The notes below the pieces were generated by a model that made no database searches, had not been told where the DNA came from, and worked only from the letters and a program-made list of their open reading frames with translations. Below are positions 25,316 through 36,230 of a stretch of DNA of 64,000 nt, in pieces; the first letter of the stretch is position 1; the number at the start of each line of letters is the position of its first letter. Location of the stretch: the NCBI GenBank assembly GCA_025617745.1, contig CM046869.1, positions 10,559,168-10,623,167 on the forward strand, given 5' to 3'. The position numbers were made by a program, and so were the translations under genes. This DNA comes from Heliocidaris erythrogramma. Lineage: Eukaryota > Echinodermata > Echinoidea > Camarodonta > Echinometridae.

Positions 25316-25840
25316 AACTAGAAATATCACTGAAGATGATGATTAATACCCCCGCCCCGTGACAACGGCCTTTCTTGACTTTTGGTCGAAAACTGAGGAA
25401 GTAGTTCGATCCGCAAGATTTTTCCCTGATTTACTGCCATAAATATGCCGTTACCATGGCAACGCAGATTCCGACTCATCCGAAAAAAATGTCTTGCACA
25501 TCTTCCCATCAAGACCAATGTGTGTACCAAATTTCATGACTTTCGGTCAAAAACCGAGGAAGTAGTTCGATCCGCAATGTGTTTCCTTGATTTTCTGCCA
25601 TAAATATGCCGTTACCATGGCAACGCAGATTCCGACTCATCCGAAAAATATGTCTTGCACATCTTCCCATCAAGACCAATGTGTGTACCAAATTTCATGA
25701 CTTTCAGTCAAAAACTGAGGAAGTAGTTCGATCCGCAAGATTAGCAACGGACCGACCGACCGCCCAACCGTCGACTGATTCCTATACCCCCTTCAAACTT
25801 CGTTTGGCGGCGTTTGGCGGCGTTTGGCGGGGGTATAAAA
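25316..25840 (+). mobile_element. Pearl/HINE-like element with about 180-bp core repeats
   Basis: It begins AACTAGAAATATCACTG, contains nearly three tandem copies of a roughly 180-bp core (word GAGGAAGTAGTTCGATCCGC), then a GACCGACCG microsatellite, and ends CCCCCTTCAAACTTC...GGGGGTATA. A start block, core tandem repeats, a GACC/ACGG microsatellite and a short 3' block is the architecture of pearl elements, considered non-autonomous Helentron relatives. A TTTGGCGGCG triplet tandem near the 3' end is private to this copy. The second copy is at 28968-29495. Confidence 0.6.
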
Positions 25841-26197
25841 ATATACTTAATGGAAAATAAGTCCACAGGGTCATATATGAGGGGCAACAATGGCATGGAA
25901 TTTTTTTGAAATTACCATTCTAGTCATCTATGTTTTGAGAGTTACTGGTACCACGGTACAAATACATACCCATTTTTCTTATTGAAAATAAAAATTAATT
26001 TTCGGTTCCCTTCCTAAATTCAAATTATTTTTCTAAAAAAGTTTCATGTTTTATGTTTTTTTTATAACATTCTGTACCTGTCCAAAACAAATCACCTACT
26101 TTTACGACTACAACATAACGTTAAACAGAACTTCTTATTACTTATGGTATTTTCTTCCCTTTTTGTTGTTGAGTTTTTAAATATTAATAATAATAAT

Positions 26198-26427
26198 AAT
26201 AATGGCTTTTTATATAGCCCTCATTTCTGTCACATTGTGATGCTCATGGCACTTCAAAATTATTACCCCGGTTATAGCTGAGCCGCCTAATTAACTAGCG
26301 CTCAAGCATTCAAGGGGGGGGGGGGGGGGAGTGTCTTGCTAAAAGGACTTAGTGCCAGGCTGGGATTTGAACCCTCAACCTCTTGATTGAAAATCAAGTG
26401 AATGAACCACTATACCATTCCACCTCC
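26198..26427 (-). mobile_element. tRNA-Glu-derived SINE with L2-like 3' tail
   Basis: On the minus strand the 5' head (26355-26427) has an A box (TGGTATAGTGGTTC), an anticodon arm CTTGA TTTTCAA TCAAG (anticodon TTC, Glu) and a B box (GGTTCAAATCC). The body carries a poly-C stretch (poly-G on the plus strand). The 3' end reads GCCATGAGCATC, then GGCTATATAAAAAGCC and an (ATT)n tail. GCCATGAGCATC and (ATT)n are also found at the 3' end of the L2 LINE at 48430-48500, suggesting mobilisation by L2 machinery. It is inserted in the PPP1R11 intron. Confidence 0.7.
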
Positions 26428-26686
26428 ACCTTCACACTGATGGTTCCGTCATGGCCACAGAATCCACCAAATTGTTTGAGGTTCTAGTTCCTGCCATGGC
26501 ACTATCATCCTTTGGCAATACATTAATCTTCATTTGCCACTCTCAACACGGGTATTGTAATATGTGTATCTGCTAGGAAATAATTAAATTCCCTAAAAAA
26601 CTGCATTTCCTTACATAAAGCAAGGGTAATGATAGTACATGTAGTTTGTAAGCATTTTGGGCATAATATGTCCTTGAACAAGGCAT

Positions 26687-26800
26687 TGATTTGATTTGAT
26701 TTGATTTGATTTTAATTTATTATCTTCTGCATGTTTCACATTTCACAAAGGTATAGGCATAATTCGACTTAAGTATAACAAATATAATTACAATCATATT
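26687..26800 (-). mobile_element. LINE 3' tail with (GATTT)n
   Basis: TTGATTTGATTTGATTTGATTT followed by TTATCTTCTGCATG reads on the minus strand as a LINE 3' UTR ending in an (AAATC)n tail. A similar end lies at about 42108-42160. The 5' extent is unclear. Confidence 0.45.
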
Positions 26801-27096
26801 CGGGGAAACAATGAGTATAAAATGAATAGGCGGTAGTAATTAATCATAAATTAACCTTTGCCAACTTACTGATATTTTAATGAAAAGCAGAAGATGGACT
26901 GTCACTATCTACATTCTGTCATTTTATCTACATTGCTCCTCCCCACCCAGGTGTTAAATGAATACTCCCTACTCAGTCTTCAGATGGATACGTGGGTAAA
27001 ACAAATTTTGAAACTATTATAACTATTATTACTATCATTACTATTGACTATTAATGAATATAAATAATAAAAACATATAGAGGGCAGACTACTTAC

Positions 27097-27199
27097 ATTT
27101 TGATTTTTTCTTGCCCATGTGTTCATTATCCACCACTCCTGTCTTCCAATTGACCTTCTTGTCTGATTTAGGTTTGCGTAGTTTGAGCGTCACAGAGGG
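27097..27199 (-). CDS. PPP1R11: PPP1R11 (inhibitor-3), middle exon
   Basis: CTCCCCACAG| precedes the exon and AAAAT|GTAAGT follows it, both good splice signals. The 103 bp encode PSVTLKLRKPKSDKKVNWKT, then GVVDNEHMGKKKSK and the first base of a Cys codon. This is the most conserved block of inhibitor-3 (vertebrate LKLRKRKPEKKVEW, then DNEHMGRRSSK) and holds the PP1-docking V-x-W type motif (KKVNW). The next exon is 2342 bp downstream. The N-terminal exon, which would end in phase 0, was not located and should lie to the right on the minus strand. The gene looks intact and functional. Confidence 0.93.
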
Positions 27200-27629
27200 C
27201 TGTGGGGAGTAAATGAAAAGCCTGGGTAACTCCACTCTTGCAAAAACACTCCACATTTTGTGGTTTGGCTCCACAACTTTTGATTCAGAGCTCTAAAATA
27301 TATACCAGATGAATGAGTAGAAGGAGAAAAAAATTCTGCACACACTGTGTCTATTTTTGTTGCATGACCATATCACGTTTGATGCCAGGAATTTTAAAAA
27401 GTAGAATAAGCTTTACAATCCTTAAATTGGCAGCACATTGATAGGTTCAAAATCATTGTTTTTTATCAAAATTGGCCATTATTTCAACTTCTCCAACAAA
27501 GTTCCTAACCATGTACATTGCTTTCAAAGACATTACATTTTATTAGAACCATGTAGCATTAAAAGGAATTATTGTTGCCAATTTGAAGAACAAAATGTGA
27601 TCAATTTTTCCCTTAAAATATTCCTCTCG
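27200..27629 (-). other. PPP1R11 upstream intron sequence
   Basis: Sequence upstream of the middle exon on the minus strand. It is AT-rich with no exon recognised. The N-terminal PPP1R11 exon was sought here and not found. Confidence 0.35.
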
Positions 27630-28050
27630 TGAAAGGGTTAAAGATGAAGTTTAGTTCTGGTAATGTGAAATTGTGAAAGAAACTGTTTGGAAGCAATTGG
27701 AAGAGGTTGATTATGTATAGTACTTACAAATTGGTGTATACATATTTACTGTGAGGTTTTAGAAACATCAGAATGATAAGAAATTCACTCAATCTTGATG
27801 AAAATCACAAGCACAATACACTTAAACTTGTATATATGGGACTACACACCATGTGGCATGAAAAATTGGTCCAAACATTTCAGCTATTTCTCATTATATT
27901 TTGAATATGAGGGCATTTGAAGGGCAATCCTTTTCGGTGGACATTTCTTCTATGTTCTTCCAAACTGACGTGAAAAGAATGAGAAAGCTCACAAATTATA
28001 TTTCACCTTTTCCAGAACTCAACCTTCTGTTTAAGTCATTTTGGTCTAAC
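27630..28050. mobile_element. MITE family B
   Basis: The left part GTTAAAGATGAAGTTTAGTT and the right part CACCTTTTCCAGAACTCAAC form diverged inverted ends. The interior matches 22895-23115 and 58075-58455. It is non-coding. Confidence 0.6.
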
Positions 28051-28302
28051 AGATGGTGAATACACTTACATGTACACACATACGTGTTTTCACCGGAAAA
28101 CGAGGACTGTGTGTCAACATTACCCAACCGTGGACTTATTCATAATTAAGTATTCAGTTATTTTTCAATTGTTTTTGAAGAGAATAATCCTGGAAGACTA
28201 AAAATAAATCCCGTTCAATTGGAACATGCTTTCCGGGCGTGCCCGTCTGTTGGATAGAGTGTGCATAAGCAAAAAACAAGATGAATGCGACTGCGTCTCC
28301 TA

Positions 28303-28968
28303 TATGCCTCCGCCTAAATTCAGTTGATGGCTCAAACTCTTCTAGAAATATTTGATAACGAGGCTAAAAACCAGTAATTTCATGTAATTTTATGTAAATT
28401 GACCTCTGTGACCTCTGACCTTTGACCTACTTACCCCAAAATCTAATCAGTTCATCTTTCTATGGGTATGCATACTGGTACCAAGTTTGAAGTTCTCACC
28501 TCAGACAGTTCTTGAGATATCGCGGTAACGGTGCTAAAAACCAAGAATTTCATGTAATTTCATGTAAATTGACCTCTGACCTTTGACCTCCTTACCCCAA
28601 AATCTAATCAGTTCATCTTCATATAGGGAAACATACCAGTACCAAGTTTGAAGTTCTTATCTCAAACAGTTCTTGAGATATCGTGGTAACGGTGCTAAAA
28701 ACCAAGAATTTTTATGTAATTTCATGTAAATTGACCTCTGTGACCTCTGACCTTTGACCTACTTACCCCAAAATCTAATCAGTTCATCTTTGTATGGGGA
28801 TACATACTAGTACCAAGTTTGAGGTTCCTACCTCAAATGATTCTTCAGATATCGCGGTAACGAGAAGTGGGACGGACGGACGGACGGACACACGGACGCA
28901 CGCACAGACGGACGGACAACCCGAAAACATAATGCCTCCGGCACCCACCTTCGGTGGGCGGAGGCATA
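28303..28968 (+). mobile_element. Pearl/HINE-like element with (ACGG)n and 3' hairpin
   Basis: The ends TATGCCTCCGCC and GGCGGAGGCATA are inverted repeats. The core is three tandem units of about 155-175 bp (words GACCTCTGACCTTTGACCT and CAGTTCTTGAGATATCG). A (GACG)n microsatellite at about 28870-28915 follows, and then a hairpin just inside the 3' end (CACCCACC TTC GGTGGG). This matches the pearl design known from bivalves and assigned to Helentron-type elements. It abuts a second such element without a spacer. Confidence 0.65.
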
Positions 28969-29495
28969 ACTAGAAATATCACTGAAGATGATTAATACCC
29001 CCGCCCCGTGACAACAGCCTTTCTTGACTTTTGGTCGAAAACTGAGGAAGTAGTTCGATCCGCAAGATTTTTCCCTGATTTACTGCCATAGATATGCCGT
29101 TTCCATGGCAACGCAGCTTCCGACACATCCAAAAAATATGTCTTGCACATCTTCCCACCAAGACCAAAGTGTGTGTACCAAATTTCATGACTTTCGGTCA
29201 AAAACTGAGGAAGTAGTTTGATCCGCAATGTGTTTCCTTGATTTTCTGCCATAAATATGCCGTTACCATGGCAACGCAGATTCCGACTCATCCAAAAAAT
29301 ATGTCTTGCACATCTTCCCACCAAGACCAATGTGTGTACCAAATTTCATGACTTTCGGTCAAAAACTGAGGAAGTAGTTCGATCCGCAAGATTTGCAACG
29401 GACCGACCGACCGCCCGACCGCCCGCCCGACCGACCGCCCAACCATCGACTGATTCCAGTATACCCCCTTCAAACTTTGTTTGGCCGGGGTATAA
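28968..29495 (+). mobile_element. Pearl/HINE-like element, second copy of the 25316 family
   Basis: Same start (ACTAGAAATATCACTG), same 180-bp core repeats and GACC microsatellite as 25316-25840. It ends with TTTGGCCGGGGTATA and lacks the TTTGGCGGCG tandem. It begins at the exact 3' end of the preceding element, so two different families sit head to tail. Confidence 0.65.
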
Positions 29496-30023
29496 AAAAA
29501 AAAAATTATACCCACGATAAATTTCACTACCACCCAAACGTGGACTCTGCTCATTTATGCTCGAAAGTTCAACAGCATAGTTAGAAACTAAAAATAAAGC
29601 CAACAAACTGTAAATCAAAACGAGGACGTTCCTCGGTCTCGTGTGTGTCCTCGGTTCGAAGATGTATTTTCATAAAAGTGCCCGTGGTTGCCGGTCAACA
29701 CCAACGCATGTACATGTACCACATTGCTACACAATAATCCACAGCAACAGAATACCAAAATACTACATCTAAAGAATGAGAATTAAATTCTCAATTACCA
29801 GCACATTGTCTGGGAAAGCCCCACTACTTTGGGGACAAGCTATTCAATAAATTCAGGAAATTTTGCATTTAAAAGCAACAAACTTGGCCTTCACCAAACT
29901 TGCTTTGTGCTTCATTACGTCAGACATACATATACATGTATAGGTTTAGAGCTAAATCGGACAAACAATAGTTTGGTAAAAACAAGTGACTATAAGCCTG
30001 AAATGATTGTACCGTCCGGCCGT
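29496..30023. other. Intergenic, nothing recognised
   Basis: AT-rich sequence after an A run. No exon, RNA gene or long inverted repeat was recognised. Confidence 0.3.
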
Positions 30024-30093
30024 GTCTCGGTAGCTCAGTGGTAGAGCATTGGTACGTTAAGCCAGTGGCCCGGGTTCGATTCCCGGTCGGGGC
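30024..30093 (+). tRNA. tRNA-like sequence (Asn-GTT-like), probably SINE head
   Basis: The acceptor stem pairs GTCTCGG with TCGGGGC using three wobbles. The D arm GCTC AGTGGTA GAGC and the T arm CCGGG TTCGATT CCCGG are perfect. The anticodon loop ACGTTAA gives GTT but has C instead of T at position 33, which argues against a working tRNA. It joins a truncated MITE family A copy directly downstream. Confidence 0.5.
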
Positions 30094-30117
30094 GCTACGA
30101 TTTTTTCAGGCTTTATT

Positions 30118-30625
30118 TTTAAAATATTAAAATTTATGAATTTTGGAAAGTTGCAATCAGTATGGGAATTTCAAATTAGCTGAATTGGTAATGTCACTGT
30201 GATGTAGTGGCAGGCAACTCCTCCATTTGCTCCGTATACAAAATTACTCAAATGTCATTTTTTTCAAAATGTATTTCTCAGTAAGATCTTTTCCTTATAT
30301 GATGACCTATAACAATATGCTATCTACAGTATATTTTGAGTACTGCCCTGAGGGAAAAGGCACTTAGGAGAAAACCGCCAAATTAATGATATTTTAGTGT
30401 ACGACAAACAGGAGATTTGACCGCCAGTACATCACAATCGACTCATCAAATTGCCAATTTGAGATTGAGTATTTGAGTAATGCATAGAGTTGGTAATCTC
30501 ATTTTTCAAACATCCATAACTTTGTTATTCCTTGTCCGATTTCTTTTAAACTTTCACCATCCAGTTTTTAGTTTTCTGCTTTCACACAAATCATATATTA
30601 CCAAGCTTGGATTGCCCTTTAAGTC
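30118..30625. mobile_element. MITE family A copy, left end lost
   Basis: It matches 19190-19658 in order, including the AATGTCACTGTGATGTAG word and the right end AAGCTTGGATTGCCCTTTAA. The left terminus is replaced by the tRNA-like sequence and its flank. Confidence 0.65.
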
Positions 30626-31562
30626 ACTCATCCAAAGTACGAGGTTATAATATAACCTCTTACTCCTAAACCAATATGGTCATGGTGAAAACACATAATT
30701 GCTTCCCCCCTACCATTTTCCTACTACTGGACTACTGCATTCAACTTGCTCGTACATTAAGTGAGATTCTCACTTTCAGTCTAATATTTTTGATGTCCTA
30801 TAGCCACAGATTATTGTTGAATGAGCAGTGTTGAATGCGTCCTTTCAGACCTACAAGTGGACTTCCATGTAAGTCTAGACTAGACCAAAAAATCAGTCCA
30901 TTTCGTTCAGGGATATGCTCCGCTGAGACTATGTCTGGCTTCACAGAATCCCCTTCTTACGTAGACTGACGTCTACCCCGCGCACTCATATAGGTGTATT
31001 TTGTCTATGTGCTTTATGGTGTTACGAATGTTTCGCACATCGCGGCTGAGCTCTACCCTCCTGCTTTTTACTTTTACTTGGGCCAAAGTTTGATGAAAAT
31101 GGGGTACTGTTTATGCTTCCCTTCTCCAGGCGAATTTGGGCTCTGCAGCTGGATTCACAAACCTGCACTGTGCATGCTACGTTGACCCCGGGAGGGCAGG
31201 TCAAGTTGGGGCGCACGCTTTTCCGAAACTGAATGTATACTGTGATATTTTCGTTTCGTGATCTCGCACTCGACTATCGCCTTTCTCGGTCTCGATTTAC
31301 GGTTATTATTTCAGCTATTTACGTGTATTATTTTGGTTATTACGTTCGTGGACATCCTACCATTGTGGGGAAAAGTGAGAGCCGACCAACATTATCACTG
31401 ACCGGGTAAAAGTAATTACAACTGGCAGTCTTGTACATCTCTCAACTCAACATTAAGTTAAAATAGATTTACAATAAAATATTTGTAATTAAATATTATA
31501 ATTGATAGGATTGAAGTAAACTGAATATATCAAAAAGAAAATAAATGTGAGAAAATTACAAT

Positions 31563-31633
31563 GCCCCGACCGGGATTCGAACCCGGGACCCTGGATTACA
31601 TGACCAGTGCTCTATCAAATGAGCTATCCGTGC
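31563..31633 (-). tRNA. tRNA-Lys-derived SINE head, tandem unit 1
   Basis: On the minus strand: a D arm region GATAGCTCATTTGATAGAGC, and a T arm CCGGG TTCGAAT CCCGG followed by TCGGGGC. The acceptor stem is degraded at its 5' side and the anticodon arm has a non-standard loop, so it is not a working tRNA. It is the head of a 325-bp tandem unit. Confidence 0.5.
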
Positions 31634-31887
31634 TCCCGTCGAAGCGAAGTAACAATCTCACATGTAGCCCCTCTCTTTCCATCGAGCGTAGGGGGTACAT
31701 CCATACCAATTCCATGCGTACACTTTATAATGGCCTACCAATGAGACAGGTCTTCCCTGTAAAGTCGGGCAAATCCATGCAAATGAATTTCTATAGAGGA
31801 CAATTTGAATTCGTAATTAAATATAATTGATAGGACTGAAGTTAATTGAATATATCAAAAAGAAAATAAATGTGAGAAAATTACAAT

Positions 31888-31958
31888 GCCCCGACCGGGA
31901 TTCGAACCCGGGACCCTGGATTACATGACCAGTGCTCTATCAAATGAGCTATCCGTGC
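31888..31958 (-). tRNA. tRNA-Lys-derived SINE head, tandem unit 2
   Basis: Nearly identical to the unit 325 bp upstream, with about one base change seen in the adjacent tail. The near-identity implies a recent tandem duplication. Confidence 0.5.
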
Positions 31959-32212
31959 TCCCGTCGAAGCAAAGTAACAATCTCACATGTAGCCCCTCTC
32001 TTTCCATCGAGCGTAGGGGGTACATCCATACCAATTCCATGCGTACACTTTATAATGGCCTACCAATGAGACAGGTCTTCCCTGTAAAGTCGGGCAAATC
32101 CATGCAAATGAATTTCTATAGAGGACAATTTGAATTCGTAATTAAATATAATTGATAGGACTGAAGTTAATTGAATATATCATAAAGAAAGTAAATGTGA
32201 GAAAATTACAAT

Positions 32213-32283
32213 GCCCCGACCGGGATTCGAACCCAGGACCCTGAATTACATGACCAGTGCTCTACCAACTGAGCTATCCGGGC
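32213..32283 (-). tRNA. tRNA-Lys-derived SINE head, tandem unit 3 (best preserved)
   Basis: The acceptor stem GCCCGGA / TCGGGGC pairs at six of seven positions. The D arm GCTC AGTTGGTA GAGC is perfect and the B box is GGTTCGAATCC. The start GCCCGGATAGCTCAG is typical of animal tRNA-Lys. The anticodon loop CATGTAA lacks U33, so it is tRNA-derived rather than functional. Confidence 0.5.
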
Positions 32284-32594
32284 TCCCGTCGAAGCCAAGT
32301 AACAATCTCACATATAGCCCCTCTCTTTCCATCGAGCGTAGGGGGTACAATAACCAATTCCATGCGTACGCTATATAATGGCCTACCAATGATTTAAGCA
32401 AACGTAATGCATGAGTGCGTAGCTCCTCCGCGACGAACCAAATATTTGTAGCACCATAGAGAAACATAGCGATGGACCCCAACAGGAGTGGCAGCGGCAG
32501 ACTTCGGTCTATTTAGGAGAGGGATTCCGTGAAGCCAGACGTAGTCTCAGCGGAGCATATCCCCAAACGAAATAGACTGATTTTTTCGGTCTAG

Positions 32595-33383
32595 AAAATC
32601 GCATGCCATTGCAGGCGCGGCTCTACACCCCAATTAACGTCTTTGTAAAGTCCTAACGGCTTTCGAAGCCCTCCGCTGAGCGAGGAGCAGAAATCCTCGA
32701 AAATTCACATTCTCGTATCTCCCTCATTCGGGCCTTAAATATCATGAAAATTCCAGAGTAGATAGGAAATAAGGATATTATGCTTCATATTAATTTTCAC
32801 TGAAAACGGATGAGTATTTTTTGAGATACGAGTATTTTTCTGTTTCAGAGGGCCGAGAAATGAGGTTTTGTTTTTTTTCCCCGACACAAGTCTGGGACGA
32901 AATGAATATGCAAACAAATAACATATTGCTAAACTTTTAACTCCAGTCTCACTCCCTGGGCAGTTTCAAGTTTGCGCAGTTAGTAGTTTTATGTAAAATT
33001 GCCATCAAAAATCGAAGACTTAACGTGAAAAATACTGAAATCCTTGCTATCTGATTGGCTGAGAACAAATTTGTCGGTAACGTGAGAACTCCCGAACTGT
33101 GTGTAAAATGAATGTGCGCAGACATGTGCACCATTATTGTTTTTTCAATGCTAATGACACGGCCGCCGTTTCTTGTGAAAATGGCGTTGTTCTTGCTCTA
33201 ATTTTGACAAGTTTTTTTTTTACAAACTTACTCTTTAGGGCTATTATAGCTAATATGCCCAGTAATCCTCAATTGGCAAGAATCCTACCTAGGATATAAA
33301 AAAAACAGCAGAACGGAGGTATAGATAGGATTTGTATGGAGCGGAGGTATATAGTGCAGCAAGATCAGATTCGCTGTCAATTG
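32595..33383. other. Intergenic; fragment of the 20273 MITE family
   Basis: At 33035-33100 CTGAAATCCTTG and GAGAACAAATTTGT match the core of the 138-bp MITE at 20273 without its ends. No coding region was recognised. Confidence 0.4.
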
Positions 33384-33485
33384 CTCGTGGTCTAGGGGTA
33401 AAGGCGTCTGGTCAGACTGTCAGAGGATTCTCTTTCTACACTGCACTCGCGTTTAAGGTCCCGGGTTCGAATCCCGCTCTTTCTT
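33384..33485 (+). repeat. tRNA-like head at the start of duplicated copy B
   Basis: An A-box-like TGGTCTAGGGGTAAAGGC and a B box GGTTCGAATCC are separated by about 50 bases, more than in a normal tRNA. The 3' half (from GGTCAGACTG) is the first sequence of this window, so copy A had the same head. It is compatible with a tRNA-derived pol III promoter with an expanded anticodon region. Confidence 0.45.
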
Positions 33486-36230
33486 GCTGATAATTTTTTT
33501 AGTTATGAATCGATAACGATAGCGTTTATTCCGTTATAAATAACTGAATTTCAACAATGAAAACCAAGAAACTTGACTAATTATTCCCTTGTTCAGGCGG
33601 ATTTAATGGCAGCTGGGCATAATTAGTCGCACCCACGGACGCTAGATGGCGCTATCGCGCAAGTACACAGATAGTCAATGCGTGATTCGGCCCGCTATGC
33701 ATGCACACACTTCCGATACTGCCTGTGTTAAGCGAATGACAAGCGAATGACAAGCGAATGAGTCTGAGATTTTTTCTTTCTGTGATTGGTCCCCCTATGT
33801 TTATCAATGACGTATTCTGCATGCCTGATGATGTTCATCGACCCGGGATGCGGGATGCCCTTTGCATCCCACCAAACCCAGGATTTTTTCCCTGAAGGAG
33901 CCAAGAAGTGGCGGTATGTATGCAATTTTAGGCATTTTTATGGCTACTTACCTTGCTCTTGTAGTTTGAGTGGTTGATTTAGTGAAATGTGTCAGAATCT
34001 TTGTATTTTATGGCAGTTGAGTTCGTTATCTATCGATGCGTCACTGAATAACCGTGCCGCAGTGAATCGCCTATGCCTGTGAGAGGCATAGAAATGGGCT
34101 TGTCATGCAGTCAGCCCTTCGATTTTGGGTTTTGACTATCGATAGTACATGCCTAACATAGCAACGAAGAATATGTCAACATATTTTTAAGCACATGATA
34201 TGGACTATTTAGCCCTCATTTTTCACTATTTATGAGGTTTTCAGGTAAGTTTTGAGCCATCTATGTGATAATTGGAATATTAAGCATTATTTTAAGGCAT
34301 GATTTGTGACTGTGAGTGCTGTTTTTATTTTTTTGTGGCAGTGGCTAGCATAATATTAATAACGACTTTGGCCCTCTTTAGAATATCATCAGGAATAATA
34401 TAGAATTAAGCTTTAGAGGAATATTAAAGAAATTCTTCTTCATTTCAGGTCAAAACCTTACGCGGGCAGACATAGGGCTCCAGCCAATCCGCAGGTCCCC
34501 TAAAAGCGCGCTATTTTATTTCCAGTTCTGCCTGACTATGAATACATAATGAGCATGAGCCAGGAACATCTCATTTGCAAACTATTGAATAGACTACTTA
34601 TCATTCACCAATTGTCATGAGTTATACATCAAATAAAAGAGGGATCAGAGATTTGTGACATGCTTTTATTGTGTTCAAAATAAAAGACGAAATTGGTAAA
34701 AAATGGTGTTCCTTTTATGACAAAAAATGGAAATGAAATGAAATATAAATCTGGCCAAAAGCCAAACGTAGTTTTATTGTGAGGCAGGGCAAATTTGACA
34801 TGAGCGTAAAGGGCATTTTCTGTACTTTCCAAAGATTGAAATAACATTAATGTGCACTTCATGACAGGGTCAGGATCCAGCAATATGTAACTAATGTACA
34901 CATTTTGTCTTTAAAAAAGTCAATTCCAGCATTCCGACTGGTTACCACCACGCAAGATGTTTTCTCACAGCTAGGCAACAGCTATGCGCATGTTTACGCA
35001 AGGATGAAGTAACATGTTGCGCATTGTTTCATTCAACGCCCACTTGGTTACAGATGGCTCGCTTGCCAATCACAGGGCTAAGATTCTATGGTCTTGACCA
35101 TGGTCTTGACAATGGATAATCTGCGGCTGAATATTGCTGGATCCTGACTCAGTCATAAATTTATGGATGTTTTGAATGTAACGATGAAAAAGATGAGATT
35201 CCAACGCTTCCATACATATGTGTCTTGATGGCGGCTCATATACTTTTTATATGTCTTTTAACAACTTGAAATCTTGTGAAAAAAGGGCTTTTGTATGACT
35301 ATTTGATCAGTTATTTTAAACAACTAATTTCTAAAATTCTGACTGAAACAAAATATCCCTGTGTTGGTAAACTATTCATTTATTTTTGCAGAAAGTCTAA
35401 TGAGCACACCATTAATATTTATTGAAGAACATAACTTTAAAAATGACCATGCGATACAGCCGACTGGGTGCAGGGATAGAGTCCATTTCGGGCACTGGAA
35501 ATAAAATGCGCGATTTTTGCTCATTTGCATACGACCTGCGGTCTGACTGGCTCCACATCAATAATATTCATATTTTTTTTCACCTTTCTCTCCACAGGCA
35601 ACACCTGTCCTCTTCATTCATAACATTCATTATATTCATCATTAGGATACTCATTCTGATGTCATTATTTCACCCTTTTTCCACATGTAAATGATGTATG
35701 TTTTAACCTTAATTTCTTTCCTCAACAGGATGACTTGTTTCTCTCCACAGATTATCTCCAACAGGATTTCATGTTTCTCTCCTCAATTTGTTCATTACCA
35801 TTGTTTTTTCACCTTTCTCTCCACTTCATTCATAACATTTATTATATTTATTATTATTCATTCATTATTATACTCATTCTGGTGTCAATATTTCACCTTT
35901 TTCCATATGTATGTTTTAACCTTAATTTCTTTCCTCAACAGGATGTCATGTTTCTCTCCACAGATTATCTACGGTCCTAATCCCCCTTTTGTTTCCAGCT
36001 TATCCAGACAGTTAAATGGTTTCTTAGTCCTATTGTTCACTTGTTTTCAACGTTTTTTTCAACGCAGGATTAGTTTGATGTTACTTATCCTTTCAATGCA
36101 GGTACCTTGATGTTATTTATCCTTTCAATGTCAATGCAGGTACTTAGTGTTAGTGTTACTATTTCTTTCTATACTAATTCCGTGATGTTATTGTTTGCCC
36201 CCATTTTTAAAAGTGAATTGCCTAACAATA

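Larger units (their letters stand above)
24755..27096 (-). other. PPP1R11 intron filled with mobile elements
   Basis: GT...AG-bounded interval between the two identified exons. It contains a pearl-like element (25316-25840), a tRNA-Glu-like SINE (26198-26427), a poly-G run (about 26314-26329), a LINE tail with (GATTT)n (26687-26800), and C/A homopolymers near 25200-25220. Nothing else with coding character was seen. Confidence 0.8.
30890..32594. mobile_element. 1.7-kb element with long diverged TIRs enclosing tRNA-like tandem
   Basis: The left arm (about 30890-31060) and right arm (about 32400-32594) are diverged inverted repeats. They share CTAGACC, GATATGCTCCGCTGAGACTA and TCTGGCTTCAC in complement. 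Between them lie about 450 bp of unique sequence and three tandem units with a 325-bp period. The first two units are nearly identical and the third is incomplete. No transposase is encoded. The arms may belong to one transposon or to two inverted copies of another repeat. Confidence 0.6.

Noticed and set aside
28390-28860. CRISPR-like array
   Set aside because: The repeats are contiguous 155-175-bp tandem units without spacers, in an animal genome.
15362-32283. Functional tRNA genes
   Set aside because: Each candidate has a faulty D stem, missing U33 or a mismatched acceptor stem, and lies in a repeat. tRNA-derived SINE heads explain them better.
2005-35694. Conserved 70-90-residue ORFs in both copies of the large duplicated segment
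   Set aside because: Conservation follows from the DNA duplication. The frames shift at indels and show no domain, so coding is not supported.
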